DNA from: Acidimicrobiales bacterium
Lineage (GTDB): Bacteria > Actinomycetota > Acidimicrobiia > Acidimicrobiales > Aldehydirespiratoraceae
Direction of reading: 5' to 3'
DNA: 32,962 nt
Assembly (NCBI GenBank): GCA_029263215.1
Contig: JAJCXY010000123.1
Span: 1-32,962, forward strand
Shown here: positions 22,561-29,888 of the stretch, piece after piece
Numbering within the stretch: position 1 is the first letter of the stretch
Layout of the letters: every line of letters begins with the position of its first letter
The notes under the pieces: generated by a model
What the model was told of the DNA's origin: nothing
What the model saw: only the letters and a program-made list of their open reading frames with translations
Database searches by the model: none
Made by a program: the position numbers and the translations under genes

Positions 22561-23128
22561 GCGGTAGCTCGATGAGCGCGGTGGGGCCGTGGGCCACATC
22601 GCCGTGCAACTGCATGGTGTCGCCGGGACCGAGGATGTAGCGCTTGGAGCCGTAGCCGTACTCCATCACGCCATCCACGATGTAGAGCAACTCGACGCCG
22701 CCATGTTGGAAGAGCGGAAAGACCTCGTTTGGTTCGGTGATGGTGACCAAAACCGGCTCGATCTGGCGAAGGGGTCCTCGCAAAGCGCCGAGGTCCTGAT
22801 AGCGACGGCCGGCACTAGCTCCTTCGTGGACGATGTCGAGACCCCCGCCCGCCGGAACGATGACCGCATCGTGCTCCTCGTCGAGTCCGCGAAAGAATGC
22901 GGTGAAAGGCACACCAGCGGCGTTGGCGAGACTGGTGAGGGTGGCAAGACTCGGTGAAGTCTGGCCATGCTCGATCTTGGAGAGCATCCCGAGAGACAGC
23001 CCCGCGTTTCGGGCGAACCGCTCCATCGTGAGCCCGAGACCGAGGCGAAACTCTCGAACCCGTTCACCCACCACTCGATAGACCTCGTCGGCGCTGAGCT
23101 GGCCCGGCTCTACCGCTTCAGCGGTCAC
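22517..23128 (-). CDS. XRE-family regulator with C-terminal cupin domain
   Basis: A 203-residue regulator. Residues about 20-77 form an XRE/Cro-type helix-turn-helix (VGERVREFRLGLGLTMERFARNAGLSLGMLSKIEHGQTSPSLATLTSLANAAGVPFTAFF). Residues about 130-200 form a small cupin beta-barrel (GGVELLYIVDGVMEYGYGSKRYILGPGDTMQLHGDVAHGP). This pairing (PuuR-like) usually regulates amine, polyamine or amino-acid metabolism, with the ligand bound in the cupin. It starts at GTG 23128, 11 bases after the glutamine-synthetase-like gene and in the same direction, so they are probably co-transcribed. The start codon lies inside a 10-base palindrome, GTCACGTGAC (23124-23133). Its 3' end overlaps the decarboxylase gene by 44 bases on the opposite strand. 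It probably regulates the adjacent glutamyl-amine genes. Confidence 0.9.
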   Translation of the reverse strand: MTAEAVEPGQLSADEVYRVVGERVREFRLGLGLTMERFARNAGLSLGMLSKIEHGQTSPSLATLTSLANAAGVPFTAFFRGLDEEHDAVIVPAGGGLDIVHEGASAGRRYQDLGALRGPLRQIEPVLVTITEPNEVFPLFQHGGVELLYIVDGVMEYGYGSKRYILGPGDTMQLHGDVAHGPTALIELPLRFLSLKVHPLPEQ

Positions 23129-23139
23129 GTGACATCACA

Positions 23140-24498
23140 TCAGAACAGTGTCAGGTAACGAGCGACCTCGCCAGCTGTGACCTCATGGTGGTGGGCCATG
23201 AACTCGTCGCGTTTCACCTGGGCGAAATAGTCGCGGTAAGGGCCCTGAGCAGTCATCCCGAGGCCGGCACCGAGCACTTCGTCGCCGGCAAGGTTCTCGG
23301 CCGCGTGCATCAAGGTCGGAGGAAGGACCTTGATGCCGCGAGCCGAAACCTCCTCAGCGGAGAGGGCGTAGAGATTGTCGACATTGGGCTCACCCGGATC
23401 GGCTTGGGTATCGATGCCGTCGAGGCCGCACGCAAGCATCGCCGACAGCAACAGGTAGGGGTTGGCCGCGCCATCGGGAAGGCGCACCTCGATACGGTCG
23501 GGTTCCGGGACCCTAACCATGTGGGTGCGATTGTTTCCCCCGTAGGCCGCGTAGGCCGGTGCGTAGGTGGCGCCCGATACCGGCGCACCCACACCCATAC
23601 GCTTGTAGGAGTTCACGATGGGACAGGCCACCGCCACCAGAGCGCCGGCATGGGCCAGAAGTCCGGCGGTGAACTGGTATGCCATGTCGCTCAGCCCGAG
23701 ACCCTTGCTGTCGTCGCCGGTACCCGGGAACAGGGGTTCGTCGGCGTCGGCGGACCACAGACTGAGATGGGTGTGGAGCCCGTTGCCGGTCAGGTTGGAG
23801 AACGGCTTGGGCATGAACGTGGCGTAGCGGCCGTCGCGTTGGGCCAGGGTGTGGATCATCAGTCTGAACACGATCAGTCGGTCGGCGGTGGTGAGCGCAT
23901 CCGCGTACTGCCAGTTCTGCTCGTATTGCCCGTTGGCGTCCTCATGATCGTTCGCGTAGTTGCCCCAGCCCATGGCGTCGAGGTTCTTCGACACCGCTGT
24001 TAGGTGGGGCAACATGCGCGTGAGTGAGCGTGCGTCATAGCACGGCAGGGTGTCGACGTCGCGCTCGTCGGCCACCGAGAGGGATCCGTCTTCGTTGCGC
24101 ACCACGAGGGAGTACTCCGCCTCGACACCCGCCTTCAAGACGAGATTGCGCTTCGCCAACTCGTCGAGCGAACGGCGAAGAATTACTCGCGGCGCGTAGG
24201 GCCACAACTCGCCCTCCACGGTTGGGTCGCATTGCATCACCGCCACATTGGGCTGCCACGGCAGTTGGGTGTACGACGCCGGATCGGGGATCGCAAGTAG
24301 ATCGGGGTGTGACGGATCCTGACCCATGGGTCCCGCGGCGAAGCCGGCGAAGCCTGCGCCGTCGGCCATCAGGCTGCCGAGCGCCGCCACCGGCACCAGT
24401 TTCGCGCACGGCTTACCGTGCATCTCCACGAACATCGCGTAGATGAACTCGACGCCGTCCTCTTGCACCTTGGCCTGGATCTGTTCCAGAGCACTCAT
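23140..24498 (-). CDS. Glutamine synthetase-like ligase, GlnT/GmaS type
   Basis: A 452-residue ATP-dependent glutamate-amine ligase. Glutamine-synthetase catalytic motifs are in order: EAEY (126-129), NDHEDANGQYE (183-193), GNGLHTHLSLW (238-248), NSYKR (296-300), NNRTHMVRVP (322-331) and RIEVRLPDGAANPY (335-348). The 'DHEDANGQYE', 'ATYAPAYAAYGGNNR' and 'GAGFAGFA' stretches fit the GlnT/GmaS branch better than housekeeping GlnA, and no GlnA-type adenylylation loop is apparent. GmaS makes gamma-glutamylmethylamide from methylamine; GlnT-type enzymes use ammonia or other amines. Divergent transcription with an MgsABC/GlxBCD-like set supports the methylamine or amine role. GGGGG precedes ATG 24498. 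The exact amine cannot be decided from sequence. Confidence 0.9.
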   Translation of the reverse strand: MSALEQIQAKVQEDGVEFIYAMFVEMHGKPCAKLVPVAALGSLMADGAGFAGFAAGPMGQDPSHPDLLAIPDPASYTQLPWQPNVAVMQCDPTVEGELWPYAPRVILRRSLDELAKRNLVLKAGVEAEYSLVVRNEDGSLSVADERDVDTLPCYDARSLTRMLPHLTAVSKNLDAMGWGNYANDHEDANGQYEQNWQYADALTTADRLIVFRLMIHTLAQRDGRYATFMPKPFSNLTGNGLHTHLSLWSADADEPLFPGTGDDSKGLGLSDMAYQFTAGLLAHAGALVAVACPIVNSYKRMGVGAPVSGATYAPAYAAYGGNNRTHMVRVPEPDRIEVRLPDGAANPYLLLSAMLACGLDGIDTQADPGEPNVDNLYALSAEEVSARGIKVLPPTLMHAAENLAGDEVLGAGLGMTAQGPYRDYFAQVKRDEFMAHHHEVTAGEVARYLTLF

Positions 24499-24530
24499 GA
24501 CGTTCCCCCAAAATCTTGATCAAGTTGGAC

Positions 24531-24559
24531 TCGACCGTAGCTGCACTTACCACTACTGT
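24531..24559 (+). promoter_or_regulatory. Predicted promoter for the glutamate-synthase-like operon
   Basis: TCGACC (-35, 24531-24536; 4 of 6 consensus), a 17-base spacer and TACTGT (-10, 24554-24559). The start would be near 24566, leaving a leader of about 78 bases before ATG 24644. Its -10 box overlaps that of the opposing promoter. Confidence 0.45.
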
Positions 24560-24585
24560 AGGTGAAAGTCCTTCACTGGTGTCAA
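24555..24585 (-). promoter_or_regulatory. Predicted promoter of glnT/gmaS-like gene, 19-base spacer
   Basis: On the - strand a perfect TTGACA (24580-24585) and TACAGT (24555-24560) are separated by 19 bases, longer than the usual 17. The spacer carries a GTGAA-N5-TTCAC dyad. A long spacer with a centred dyad suggests that a bound protein remodels or blocks the promoter. Confidence 0.55.
24562..24576. promoter_or_regulatory. GTGAA-N5-TTCAC dyad between divergent promoters
   Basis: GTGAAAGTCCTTCAC is a dyad with 5-bp arms inside the spacer of the leftward promoter and over the predicted start of the rightward one. A second palindrome, CTTGATCAAG, lies at 24515-24524 in the leftward leader. The XRE-cupin protein encoded just downstream is the likely binder of one of them. 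Confidence 0.45.
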
Positions 24586-24643
24586 AACCTTCCTCAGATT
24601 CATCTCGGCACCACCCAACCCTCAGCCCGCTTGGAGTACACAG

Positions 24644-25543
24644 ATGTGTGGAATCGTCGGCCTCTTTCTGAAGACCGAGAGGTACCGCAACGACCTCGGG
24701 CGCCTCACCGCCATGATGCTCCACGAGATGCGAGAGCGGGGTCCCGACAGCGCAGGGTTCGCCGTATACGACGATGCAACACCGGACCGAACGCGGGTCA
24801 CGGTCCTAGCCGAGGGCCGCTCACCCGAGTGGGGCCCAACCGCCGCCACCCTCGAGTCGGTGCTGGAAGCCGAGGTTGAGGTAAGCGCCGTTCTCGATCA
24901 CGCTGTGTTCCAGACCACCGGCGATGGACGCCTGGCCCGACAATGGATCATCGACAACGTCGACGACGTCGCCGTCCTCAGCCATGGCACTCAGATCGAG
25001 CTCTACAAGTCGGTAGGAGATCCTGACCTCGTGTCATCTCGCTACGACTTGTCGTCGCGAACCGGCACCCATGCGATCGCCCACACCCGCATGGCAACCG
25101 AGTCCGCCATCACCACCAACGGATCTCACCCATTCTCCACCGGGGCAAACACGTGTCTCGTTCACAACGGGTCGCTGTCGAATCACTTCCAGCTCAGAAA
25201 ACAACTGCGCCGACACGGCGAATCGTTCCAAACCGACAACGACTCCGAAGTCGCTGCCGGCTACCTCTCCTGGCGCCTACGCGAAGGCGACAGCATCGAC
25301 ACCGCTCTCGGCTCCGCCCTCGTAGATCTCGACGGCTTCTTCACATTTGCGATCGGAGTGGAAGACGGTTTCGCGATACTTCGCGACCCGATCTCGTGCA
25401 AGCCGGCCGTCGTAGCCGAAACCGACGACTGGGTCGCAATGTCTTCTGAGTACCGGGCCATCGCCCGCCTTCCAGACGTCGAGCACGCCGAGGTATTCGA
25501 ACCCGAACCCGCCCGTATCTACAGCTGGAGCCGTGCGTCATGA
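24644..25543 (+). CDS. Class II glutamine amidotransferase-like subunit (MgsA/GlxB type)
   Basis: A 299-residue Ntn-type glutaminase domain. ATG 24644 is directly followed by the catalytic Cys2 (MCGIVGLF), with GGAG seven bases upstream. Motifs: RGPDSAG (32-38), AHTRMATES (146-154), SHPF (161-164), VHNGSLSN (173-180) and DNDSEV (198-203), the full class II set. It would release ammonia or an amine from a gamma-glutamyl substrate and pass it to a partner synthase subunit. As a stand-alone protein beside separate GXGXG and FMN subunits, it corresponds to MgsA of N-methylglutamate synthase or GlxB of rhizobia, that is, glutamate synthase split into three. Its stop overlaps the next start by 4 bases. 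Confidence 0.92.
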   Translation: MCGIVGLFLKTERYRNDLGRLTAMMLHEMRERGPDSAGFAVYDDATPDRTRVTVLAEGRSPEWGPTAATLESVLEAEVEVSAVLDHAVFQTTGDGRLARQWIIDNVDDVAVLSHGTQIELYKSVGDPDLVSSRYDLSSRTGTHAIAHTRMATESAITTNGSHPFSTGANTCLVHNGSLSNHFQLRKQLRRHGESFQTDNDSEVAAGYLSWRLREGDSIDTALGSALVDLDGFFTFAIGVEDGFAILRDPISCKPAVVAETDDWVAMSSEYRAIARLPDVEHAEVFEPEPARIYSWSRAS

Positions 25544-26241
25544 CGGCCACATTCGATCTCGCCTCATCGTCGGTACGCGACCTCAACCAGGCGCTCCACG
25601 ATGCCGACAGGGGCAGCTTCCACATCGCCAATCCGCGTGGCGCCCACGCCGTCGCTGCAGGCATCACCAGCGAGATCGCCGTCCAGATCGACGGGTCGGT
25701 GGGTTACTACTGCGCCGGCATGCACCAGCGGGGCGCCGTTCACATCTACGGCAATGCCGGCACCGGGCTGGCGGAGAACATCATGTCCGGCTCCGTTCAC
25801 ATCACAGGCAACGCCACAATGTCGGCCGGCGCCACCGGCCACGGCGGGCTCCTCGTGATCGAAGGAAACGCCGGCGCCCGCTGTGGGATCTCGATGAAGG
25901 GAGTCGACATCGTCGTGGGTGGCCACGTTGGTCACATGACCGCGTTCATGGCCCAGGCTGGCGATCTCGTCGTTCTCGGCGATGCAGCGGAGGACCTGGG
26001 CGATTCCATCTACGAGGCCCGACTGTTCGTGAGGGGCGATGTGGCTTCGCTCGGTGCCGACTGTGTTGAGAAGGAGATGCGGCCCGAGCACACCGAAAGG
26101 CTCACCCAACTCCTCGAAGCCTCAGGACTCGACGCCTCCCCGGCCGATTTCGCCCGCTACGGCTCCGCCCGAGAGCTCTACAACTTCCATCCCGACGACA
26201 TCGACGCCGAGGTCGCAGCGGCCAAGGGAGCAACATCATGA
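25540..26241 (+). CDS. GXGXG-domain subunit (MgsB/GlxC type)
   Basis: A 233-residue protein built around the right-handed beta-helix of glutamate-synthase C-terminal (GXGXG) domains. Repeats of the G-x-x-G kind run through residues 50-170: HQRGAVHIYGNAGTGLAENIMSG, GSVHITGNATMSAGATGHGG, LLVIEGNAGARCGISMKG, DIVVGGHVGHMTAFMAQAG, DLVVLGDAAEDLGDS. In glutamate synthase this domain is structural and spaces the glutaminase and synthase sites. It sits between the GATase and FMN subunits with 4-base overlaps on both sides, so equal production of the three is likely. Confidence 0.92.
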   Translation: MTATFDLASSSVRDLNQALHDADRGSFHIANPRGAHAVAAGITSEIAVQIDGSVGYYCAGMHQRGAVHIYGNAGTGLAENIMSGSVHITGNATMSAGATGHGGLLVIEGNAGARCGISMKGVDIVVGGHVGHMTAFMAQAGDLVVLGDAAEDLGDSIYEARLFVRGDVASLGADCVEKEMRPEHTERLTQLLEASGLDASPADFARYGSARELYNFHPDDIDAEVAAAKGATS

Positions 26242-27563
26242 CTTCACACCAATGGGCCCTTCGCGAGTCGTACACCTTCGATCGAAATGTCATCGCCGAG
26301 ATCCGACGGGCCGCCAATACCGGTGTCTACCGGATTCGCGGTTTCGGCGCTAAGCGAGTTCTGCCCACCCTCGACGATCTCGTGTTCCTCGGCGCATCCA
26401 TGTCGCGCTACCCCCTCGAGGGGTACCGCGAGGCATGCGCCACCGACGTGATCATCGGCGAGCGAACCGCCGAGAATCCGGTGAAACTCGACATTCCCAT
26501 CACGATCGCCGGAATGAGTTTCGGGTCTCTGTCCGCAGAAGCGAAAGAGGCACTCGGTCGAGGCGCCTCGTCGGTAGGCACCTCCACCACCACCGGTGAC
26601 GGGGGCATGACCCAGGAAGAACGCGGCCACTCCTCCATCCTCGTCTACCAATACCTCCCATCGCGCTACGGCATGAACCCCGACGACCTACGCCAGGCCG
26701 ACGCGATCGAAGTGGTCGTGGGTCAAGGGGCCAAGCCCGGAGGCGGCGGAATGCTCCTCGGGCAGAAGATCACCGAACGCGTGGCGGGGATGAGAACCCT
26801 CCCGGAGGGCATCGACCAGCGATCGGCCAGCCGCCACCCGGACTGGACCGGCCCCGACGACCTGGAGATCAAGATCACCCAGCTCCGAGAGGTCGTCGAT
26901 TGGAAGGTGCCGGTCTACATCAAGATCGGAGCGGCCCGCCCCTACTACGACACGACCCTCGCGGTGAAGGCCGGGGCCGACGCGATCGTGGTCGATGGCA
27001 TGCAGGGAGGGACGGCCGCCACCCAGGACGTATTCATCGAACACGTCGGGATACCCACGATCGCCGCGATACCCGAAGCAGTGCGGGCGCTGGAGGACCT
27101 CGGAATGCACAGAGACGTGAAGCTCATCGCCGCCGGTGGCATCCGCAGTGGCGCCGACGTGGCCAAGGCCCTGGCCCTCGGCGCCGACGTCGTCTCCATC
27201 GGCACCGCCGCGCTCATCGCCATAGGCGATAACTCACCGGAGAGAGAGGATGAGTATCGCGAACTGGGTTCATCTGCGGGCTACTGGGAGGACTATCAGG
27301 ACGGCACCGACCCCGCTGGTATCACCACCCAGGACCCGGAGCTGTCGGCGCGTCTCGATCCCGTGATCGCCGGTAGACGACTCGCCAACTACCTCCAGGT
27401 GCTCACCCTCGAGGCCCAGACCCTGGCGCGGGCGTGTGGCAAGTCGCATGTCCACAATCTCGATACCGAGGATCTCGCCGCGCTCACCGTCGAAGCCGCA
27501 GCGATGGCCGGCGTACCGCTGGCCGGAACGAGCTGGGTCCCCGGCCGGTCAGACCGGTACTGA
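26238..27563 (+). CDS. FMN-binding glutamate-synthase-domain subunit (MgsC/GlxD type)
   Basis: A 441-residue FMN-dependent TIM-barrel subunit that would reductively aminate 2-oxoglutarate with ammonia or methylamine. Family motifs: ITIAGMSFGSLSAEAKEALGRGA (88-110), VGQGAKPGGGG (161-171), VPVYIKIGA (224-232), VDGMQGGTAATQ (252-263) and AAGGIRSGADVAKALALGAD (298-317). In classical GltB a [3Fe-4S] cluster is bound by three Cys just after the barrel; here that stretch (about 330-366) contains no Cys. The closing ACGKSHVHNLDTEDLAALT is typical of the MgsC/GlxD branch. ATG 26238 overlaps the previous stop by 4 bases. Together with the two genes before it, it would form an N-methylglutamate synthase-like complex. 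The last 15 bases overlap the next, convergent gene. Confidence 0.92.
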   Translation: MTSHQWALRESYTFDRNVIAEIRRAANTGVYRIRGFGAKRVLPTLDDLVFLGASMSRYPLEGYREACATDVIIGERTAENPVKLDIPITIAGMSFGSLSAEAKEALGRGASSVGTSTTTGDGGMTQEERGHSSILVYQYLPSRYGMNPDDLRQADAIEVVVGQGAKPGGGGMLLGQKITERVAGMRTLPEGIDQRSASRHPDWTGPDDLEIKITQLREVVDWKVPVYIKIGAARPYYDTTLAVKAGADAIVVDGMQGGTAATQDVFIEHVGIPTIAAIPEAVRALEDLGMHRDVKLIAAGGIRSGADVAKALALGADVVSIGTAALIAIGDNSPEREDEYRELGSSAGYWEDYQDGTDPAGITTQDPELSARLDPVIAGRRLANYLQVLTLEAQTLARACGKSHVHNLDTEDLAALTVEAAAMAGVPLAGTSWVPGRSDRY

Positions 27564-28205
27564 GGTTCGCTCCGCGCTGATCGCCGGGCCGGCTGCGCGC
27601 CGGCTGATGGCGACCGCGGCCTCGGGTGCGAGTTCCATCAGGGTCAACATCTCGGTACGGCGCAGCACCCTGAGCCGGCATGGCTCGACCGCGTGGATAC
27701 TTGCCGTTCGGAGCAACGAGGCTGGCCCACCGTCGGCGGTGGGCGCGTCGTGGTTGAGTCCGGTGATCTCACCGAAGTAGTGGCCCGGCTCGAGGATGGC
27801 GGTGGGCACGCCCAACTCCTCGTGGTCTGCATGCGGTGACGTGATGGCCACCCTGCCCTCTTCGATCAGGAAGTAGGCATCAGCTCGTGTGCCTCGACGG
27901 ATGATCACCCGACCTTCGGCGGCAAGCCGGCAACGACCGAGGGCATCGAGCTTTCGGCCTGTTCGCCGGTTCACCGGCCCGGTGAGATCGGCCCACCATC
28001 GCGGCCCGGAGTTTCGACGAGCAGCGACTGCGGCGACGAGCCGATCCTTCATTGTGTGCACGGGCTGAACCTGACGCGGCCCCGTCATGGCCCAACCCGC
28101 TTCACCAGAACCCGGGGTGCTCCGGGCGACACGGTCCCGACCGGTGAGGTCACGGCTCATGATGTCTCGGTCAATGGCTCCCCATGGGTGTGGTGAGCAA
28201 TGCAT
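27549..28205 (-). CDS. Cyclic-nucleotide-binding-fold protein without HTH (orphan)
   Basis: A 218-residue protein. ATG 28205 has GGGAG nine bases upstream; later in-frame ATGs exist (28160, 28088, 28052). Residues about 75-200 form a cNMP-binding (Crp-type) beta-barrel: LDALGRCRLAAEGRVIIRRGTRADAYFLIEEGRVAIT, then GVPTAILEPGHYFGEITGL, matching the 'G..ifgEl' phosphate cassette, though the usual Arg of the cassette is not obvious. The frame ends after the barrel with no helix-turn-helix, so it is not a Crp-type regulator. The first 70 residues are Arg/Pro-rich and unrecognised. It may be a small sensor or an effector-binding adaptor. It converges with the FMN-subunit gene, overlapping by 15 bases. 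Confidence 0.75.
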   Translation of the reverse strand: MHCSPHPWGAIDRDIMSRDLTGRDRVARSTPGSGEAGWAMTGPRQVQPVHTMKDRLVAAVAARRNSGPRWWADLTGPVNRRTGRKLDALGRCRLAAEGRVIIRRGTRADAYFLIEEGRVAITSPHADHEELGVPTAILEPGHYFGEITGLNHDAPTADGGPASLLRTASIHAVEPCRLRVLRRTEMLTLMELAPEAAVAISRRAAGPAISAERTSVPV

Positions 28206-28224
28206 CTCGATCGTCTCCCTGCCT

Positions 28225-28248
28225 ACGGATCAGTCCCTTTCGATCCGT
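28225..28248. repeat. Hairpin upstream of the cNMP-fold gene
   Basis: ACGGATC (28225-28231) and GATCCGT (28242-28248) form a 7-bp stem with a 10-base loop, 20 bases before ATG 28205 on the - strand, in the probable leader. A second palindrome, CTCATATGAG (28296-28305), is flanked by TGTGA half-sites at 28284 and 28307. The gap 28206-28347 holds only these elements and the promoter of the next gene. Confidence 0.4.
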
Positions 28249-28335
28249 GTGGGGCCATCGTCGACGCGATCGGCCGATCGTTCTGTGACGTGGCACTCAT
28301 ATGAGCTGTGACATCCGTCTCGGCGGATCGCGTTC

Positions 28336-28341
28336 TACCAT
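28336..28341 (+). promoter_or_regulatory. Candidate leaderless -10 element
   Basis: TACCAT (TANNNT) ends 6 bases before GTG 28348, so the transcript probably begins at the start codon. Confidence 0.45.
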
Positions 28342-28347
28342 CGAGGT

Positions 28348-29094
28348 GTGCAACCTCGTCAGCTCATCGCCGTCCTCGTCGCCTTCATCGTGATCCTGGG
28401 CGCCGCCATCTTTGTCGTTTCCTGGCCCCGTGACGACGACGACGCCGAGACGATCGCGGCCACGACCACCACCTCCACGAGTTCCACCAGCACGACCTCC
28501 ACGACCACGTCCACCACAACCACCAGCATCCCCACCAACTGCACCCTCGACTCCGGGTCTGAGTCCGCCACCGACGACGAGTCCACCGATGCCGAGTCCA
28601 CCGATGCCGACGACTCGACCGACGAACCGGCCGTACCGTCGTTGGGCGCCAACTCTTCGATCAGCACCGTCGGACTCGACACCGTGCACTTCGGCATGAC
28701 GGTATTCCAGGCCGAACAGGCGGCCGGCACATCGATGATTCCCTGTGAACCCGTCAGCGAGTGCTACCGGGTCACTCCGGTCGATGCCCCCGAAGGGGTC
28801 AGCTTCGTCGTACACGAGGGCACCATCGAACGCGTCGACATCGCCTCCGGTCCTATCACCACCCGGTCCGGGATCGGCATCGGCACCGACGAGAGCCAGA
28901 TCATCCAGCTGTTCGGTGATCAGATCGAGCGAACACCCATCGACGATGCCACCACCGACCTCGTGTTCATTCCCGCCGACGAGTCCGACGCCGAGTTCCG
29001 GGTGATCTTCACGATCACCGATGGGGTCGTGCAGACCTTCCGGTCCGGCCGGATACCCCTCGTGCTCGACGCCGTGCCGTGCGAGGCCGCCTGA
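28348..29094 (+). CDS. Membrane-anchored protein with Thr/Ser-rich linker, hypothetical
   Basis: A 248-residue protein from GTG 28348. Residues 5-25 (QLIAVLVAFIVILGAAIFVVS) form a single N-terminal helix, an uncleaved anchor or signal. A roughly 30-residue Thr/Ser tract follows (runs of T and TS, about 37-60), then an Asp/Glu/Ser-rich stretch with a repeated STDAE motif, typical of extracytoplasmic wall-spanning linkers. The C-terminal domain starts STVGLDTVHFGMTVFQAEQAAGT, recalling the 'i.....fGMt..evv...G' opening of BamE/SmpA-like and related small extracytoplasmic domains. Cysteines at CEPVSEC and CEAA may form disulfides. Function unknown. The stop is only 3 bases from that of the convergent lipoprotein gene. 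Confidence 0.75.
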   Translation: MQPRQLIAVLVAFIVILGAAIFVVSWPRDDDDAETIAATTTTSTSSTSTTSTTTSTTTTSIPTNCTLDSGSESATDDESTDAESTDADDSTDEPAVPSLGANSSISTVGLDTVHFGMTVFQAEQAAGTSMIPCEPVSECYRVTPVDAPEGVSFVVHEGTIERVDIASGPITTRSGIGIGTDESQIIQLFGDQIERTPIDDATTDLVFIPADESDAEFRVIFTITDGVVQTFRSGRIPLVLDAVPCEAA

Positions 29095-29097
29095 TCG

Positions 29098-29643
29098 TCA
29101 CCCGGTGACGAAGTCGGCGGGTAGCTCATCGAGGTATTCGCGACACTCGACAACCACCGAGCCGAGTCCGGCCGGAATGCCGGTGAGGGTGTCGAGATCG
29201 AGTTCGGTCACCAGAGCCACATCATCGACGCGCAACACGTCGTCGGCGAAAGAGAATTCGAGGATGCCCTCGAGCGCTGCCTCATAGAGCACGGGTTCCT
29301 CACCCACCGCCTCGATCTCCACGCCGAAGTACGGAGTTCCGAGGAAGGCCTGCACATAGGCCTCAACCCGGGTATCGGTGAGGGGATCGGTCCCGACACC
29401 GATGGCGAGGATCTCCCCCGCCCCCGGCGCGTAACAATCGAATACGAGTGAGTACTGGGAATCGCCGACGGTGAGCAGCCCGACGGAGCCGGCATCCGCC
29501 GCCGCGGGTTCGGGGGAGGCATCGGCCGTCTCGGTCGTGGCGGGCACCGTTGCATCCGTCTCGTCTCGTCGATTCGGAGAGTCCTGGACCGAGCACGCGG
29601 AACCCACGACGATCAGAGCCAGGACCGGTGCGATGAGCCTCAC
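29098..29643 (-). CDS. Secreted lipoprotein, hypothetical
   Basis: A 181-residue protein from GTG 29643. The signal is short and clear: RLIAPVLALIVVGSAC, lipobox VGSA-C with the lipidated Cys at 17. A linker rich in Thr, Ala and Glu (about 20-50) leads to a domain of roughly 125 residues with acidic, hydrophobic beta-strands (SVGLLTVGDSQYSLVFDCYAPGAGEILAIGVGTD) and two Cys (FDCYAP; VVECREY) that could form a disulfide. No family is recognised. A strong terminator lies just upstream, so it is not read through from the sigma-factor operon and should have its own promoter, which I could not identify. Confidence 0.75.
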   Translation of the reverse strand: MRLIAPVLALIVVGSACSVQDSPNRRDETDATVPATTETADASPEPAAADAGSVGLLTVGDSQYSLVFDCYAPGAGEILAIGVGTDPLTDTRVEAYVQAFLGTPYFGVEIEAVGEEPVLYEAALEGILEFSFADDVLRVDDVALVTELDLDTLTGIPAGLGSVVVECREYLDELPADFVTG

Positions 29644-29669
29644 CAGTCAAGCAAAGCAGAAGAGAGGCC

Positions 29670-29709
29670 AAAAACTGGAATGGACCGCCTTTGGGGAGCG
29701 GTCCATTCC
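29670..29709 (-). terminator. Strong Rho-independent terminator
   Basis: On the - strand GGAATGGACCGC pairs perfectly over 12 bp (29698-29709 with 29677-29688), has a 9-base loop and is followed two bases later by TTTTT (29670-29674). It lies about 180 bases beyond the MscS-like gene and ends the sigma/anti-sigma/MscS operon before the lipoprotein gene. Confidence 0.8.
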
Positions 29710-29750
29710 GTCATCGTGCCGATCGGGAGTCCAGTCCGATTGGTGATCTG

Positions 29751-29767
29751 TGCCTCTCGGAGAGGCA
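29751..29767. repeat. 7-bp hairpin between mscS-like gene and terminator
   Basis: TGCCTCT-CGG-AGAGGCA is a perfect stem with a 3-base loop and no T-run on either side. It may stabilise the 3' end of the mscS-like mRNA. Nothing else is recognised between 29710 and 29888. Confidence 0.35.
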
Positions 29768-29888
29768 GGCCGCTGGGTGTGTGTGCCCGGTGAATGTTGG
29801 CGGCGTTACCTGTACAACGCACGAGGAGGCCGCGAGTCGCGCTATTTCTGGGGATTTCTCGGAATTCCTCGACAATGGGCCATTTGGC

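Noticed and set aside
23140..24498. Label as housekeeping glutamine synthetase GlnA
   Set aside because: The sequence fits the GlnT/GmaS branch, and it is paired with a split glutamate-synthase set and an XRE-cupin regulator.
28458..28530. Tandem repeat or CRISPR-like array
   Set aside because: The repetition is due to Thr/Ser codons of a low-complexity linker; there are no regular repeats with spacers here or elsewhere in the window.
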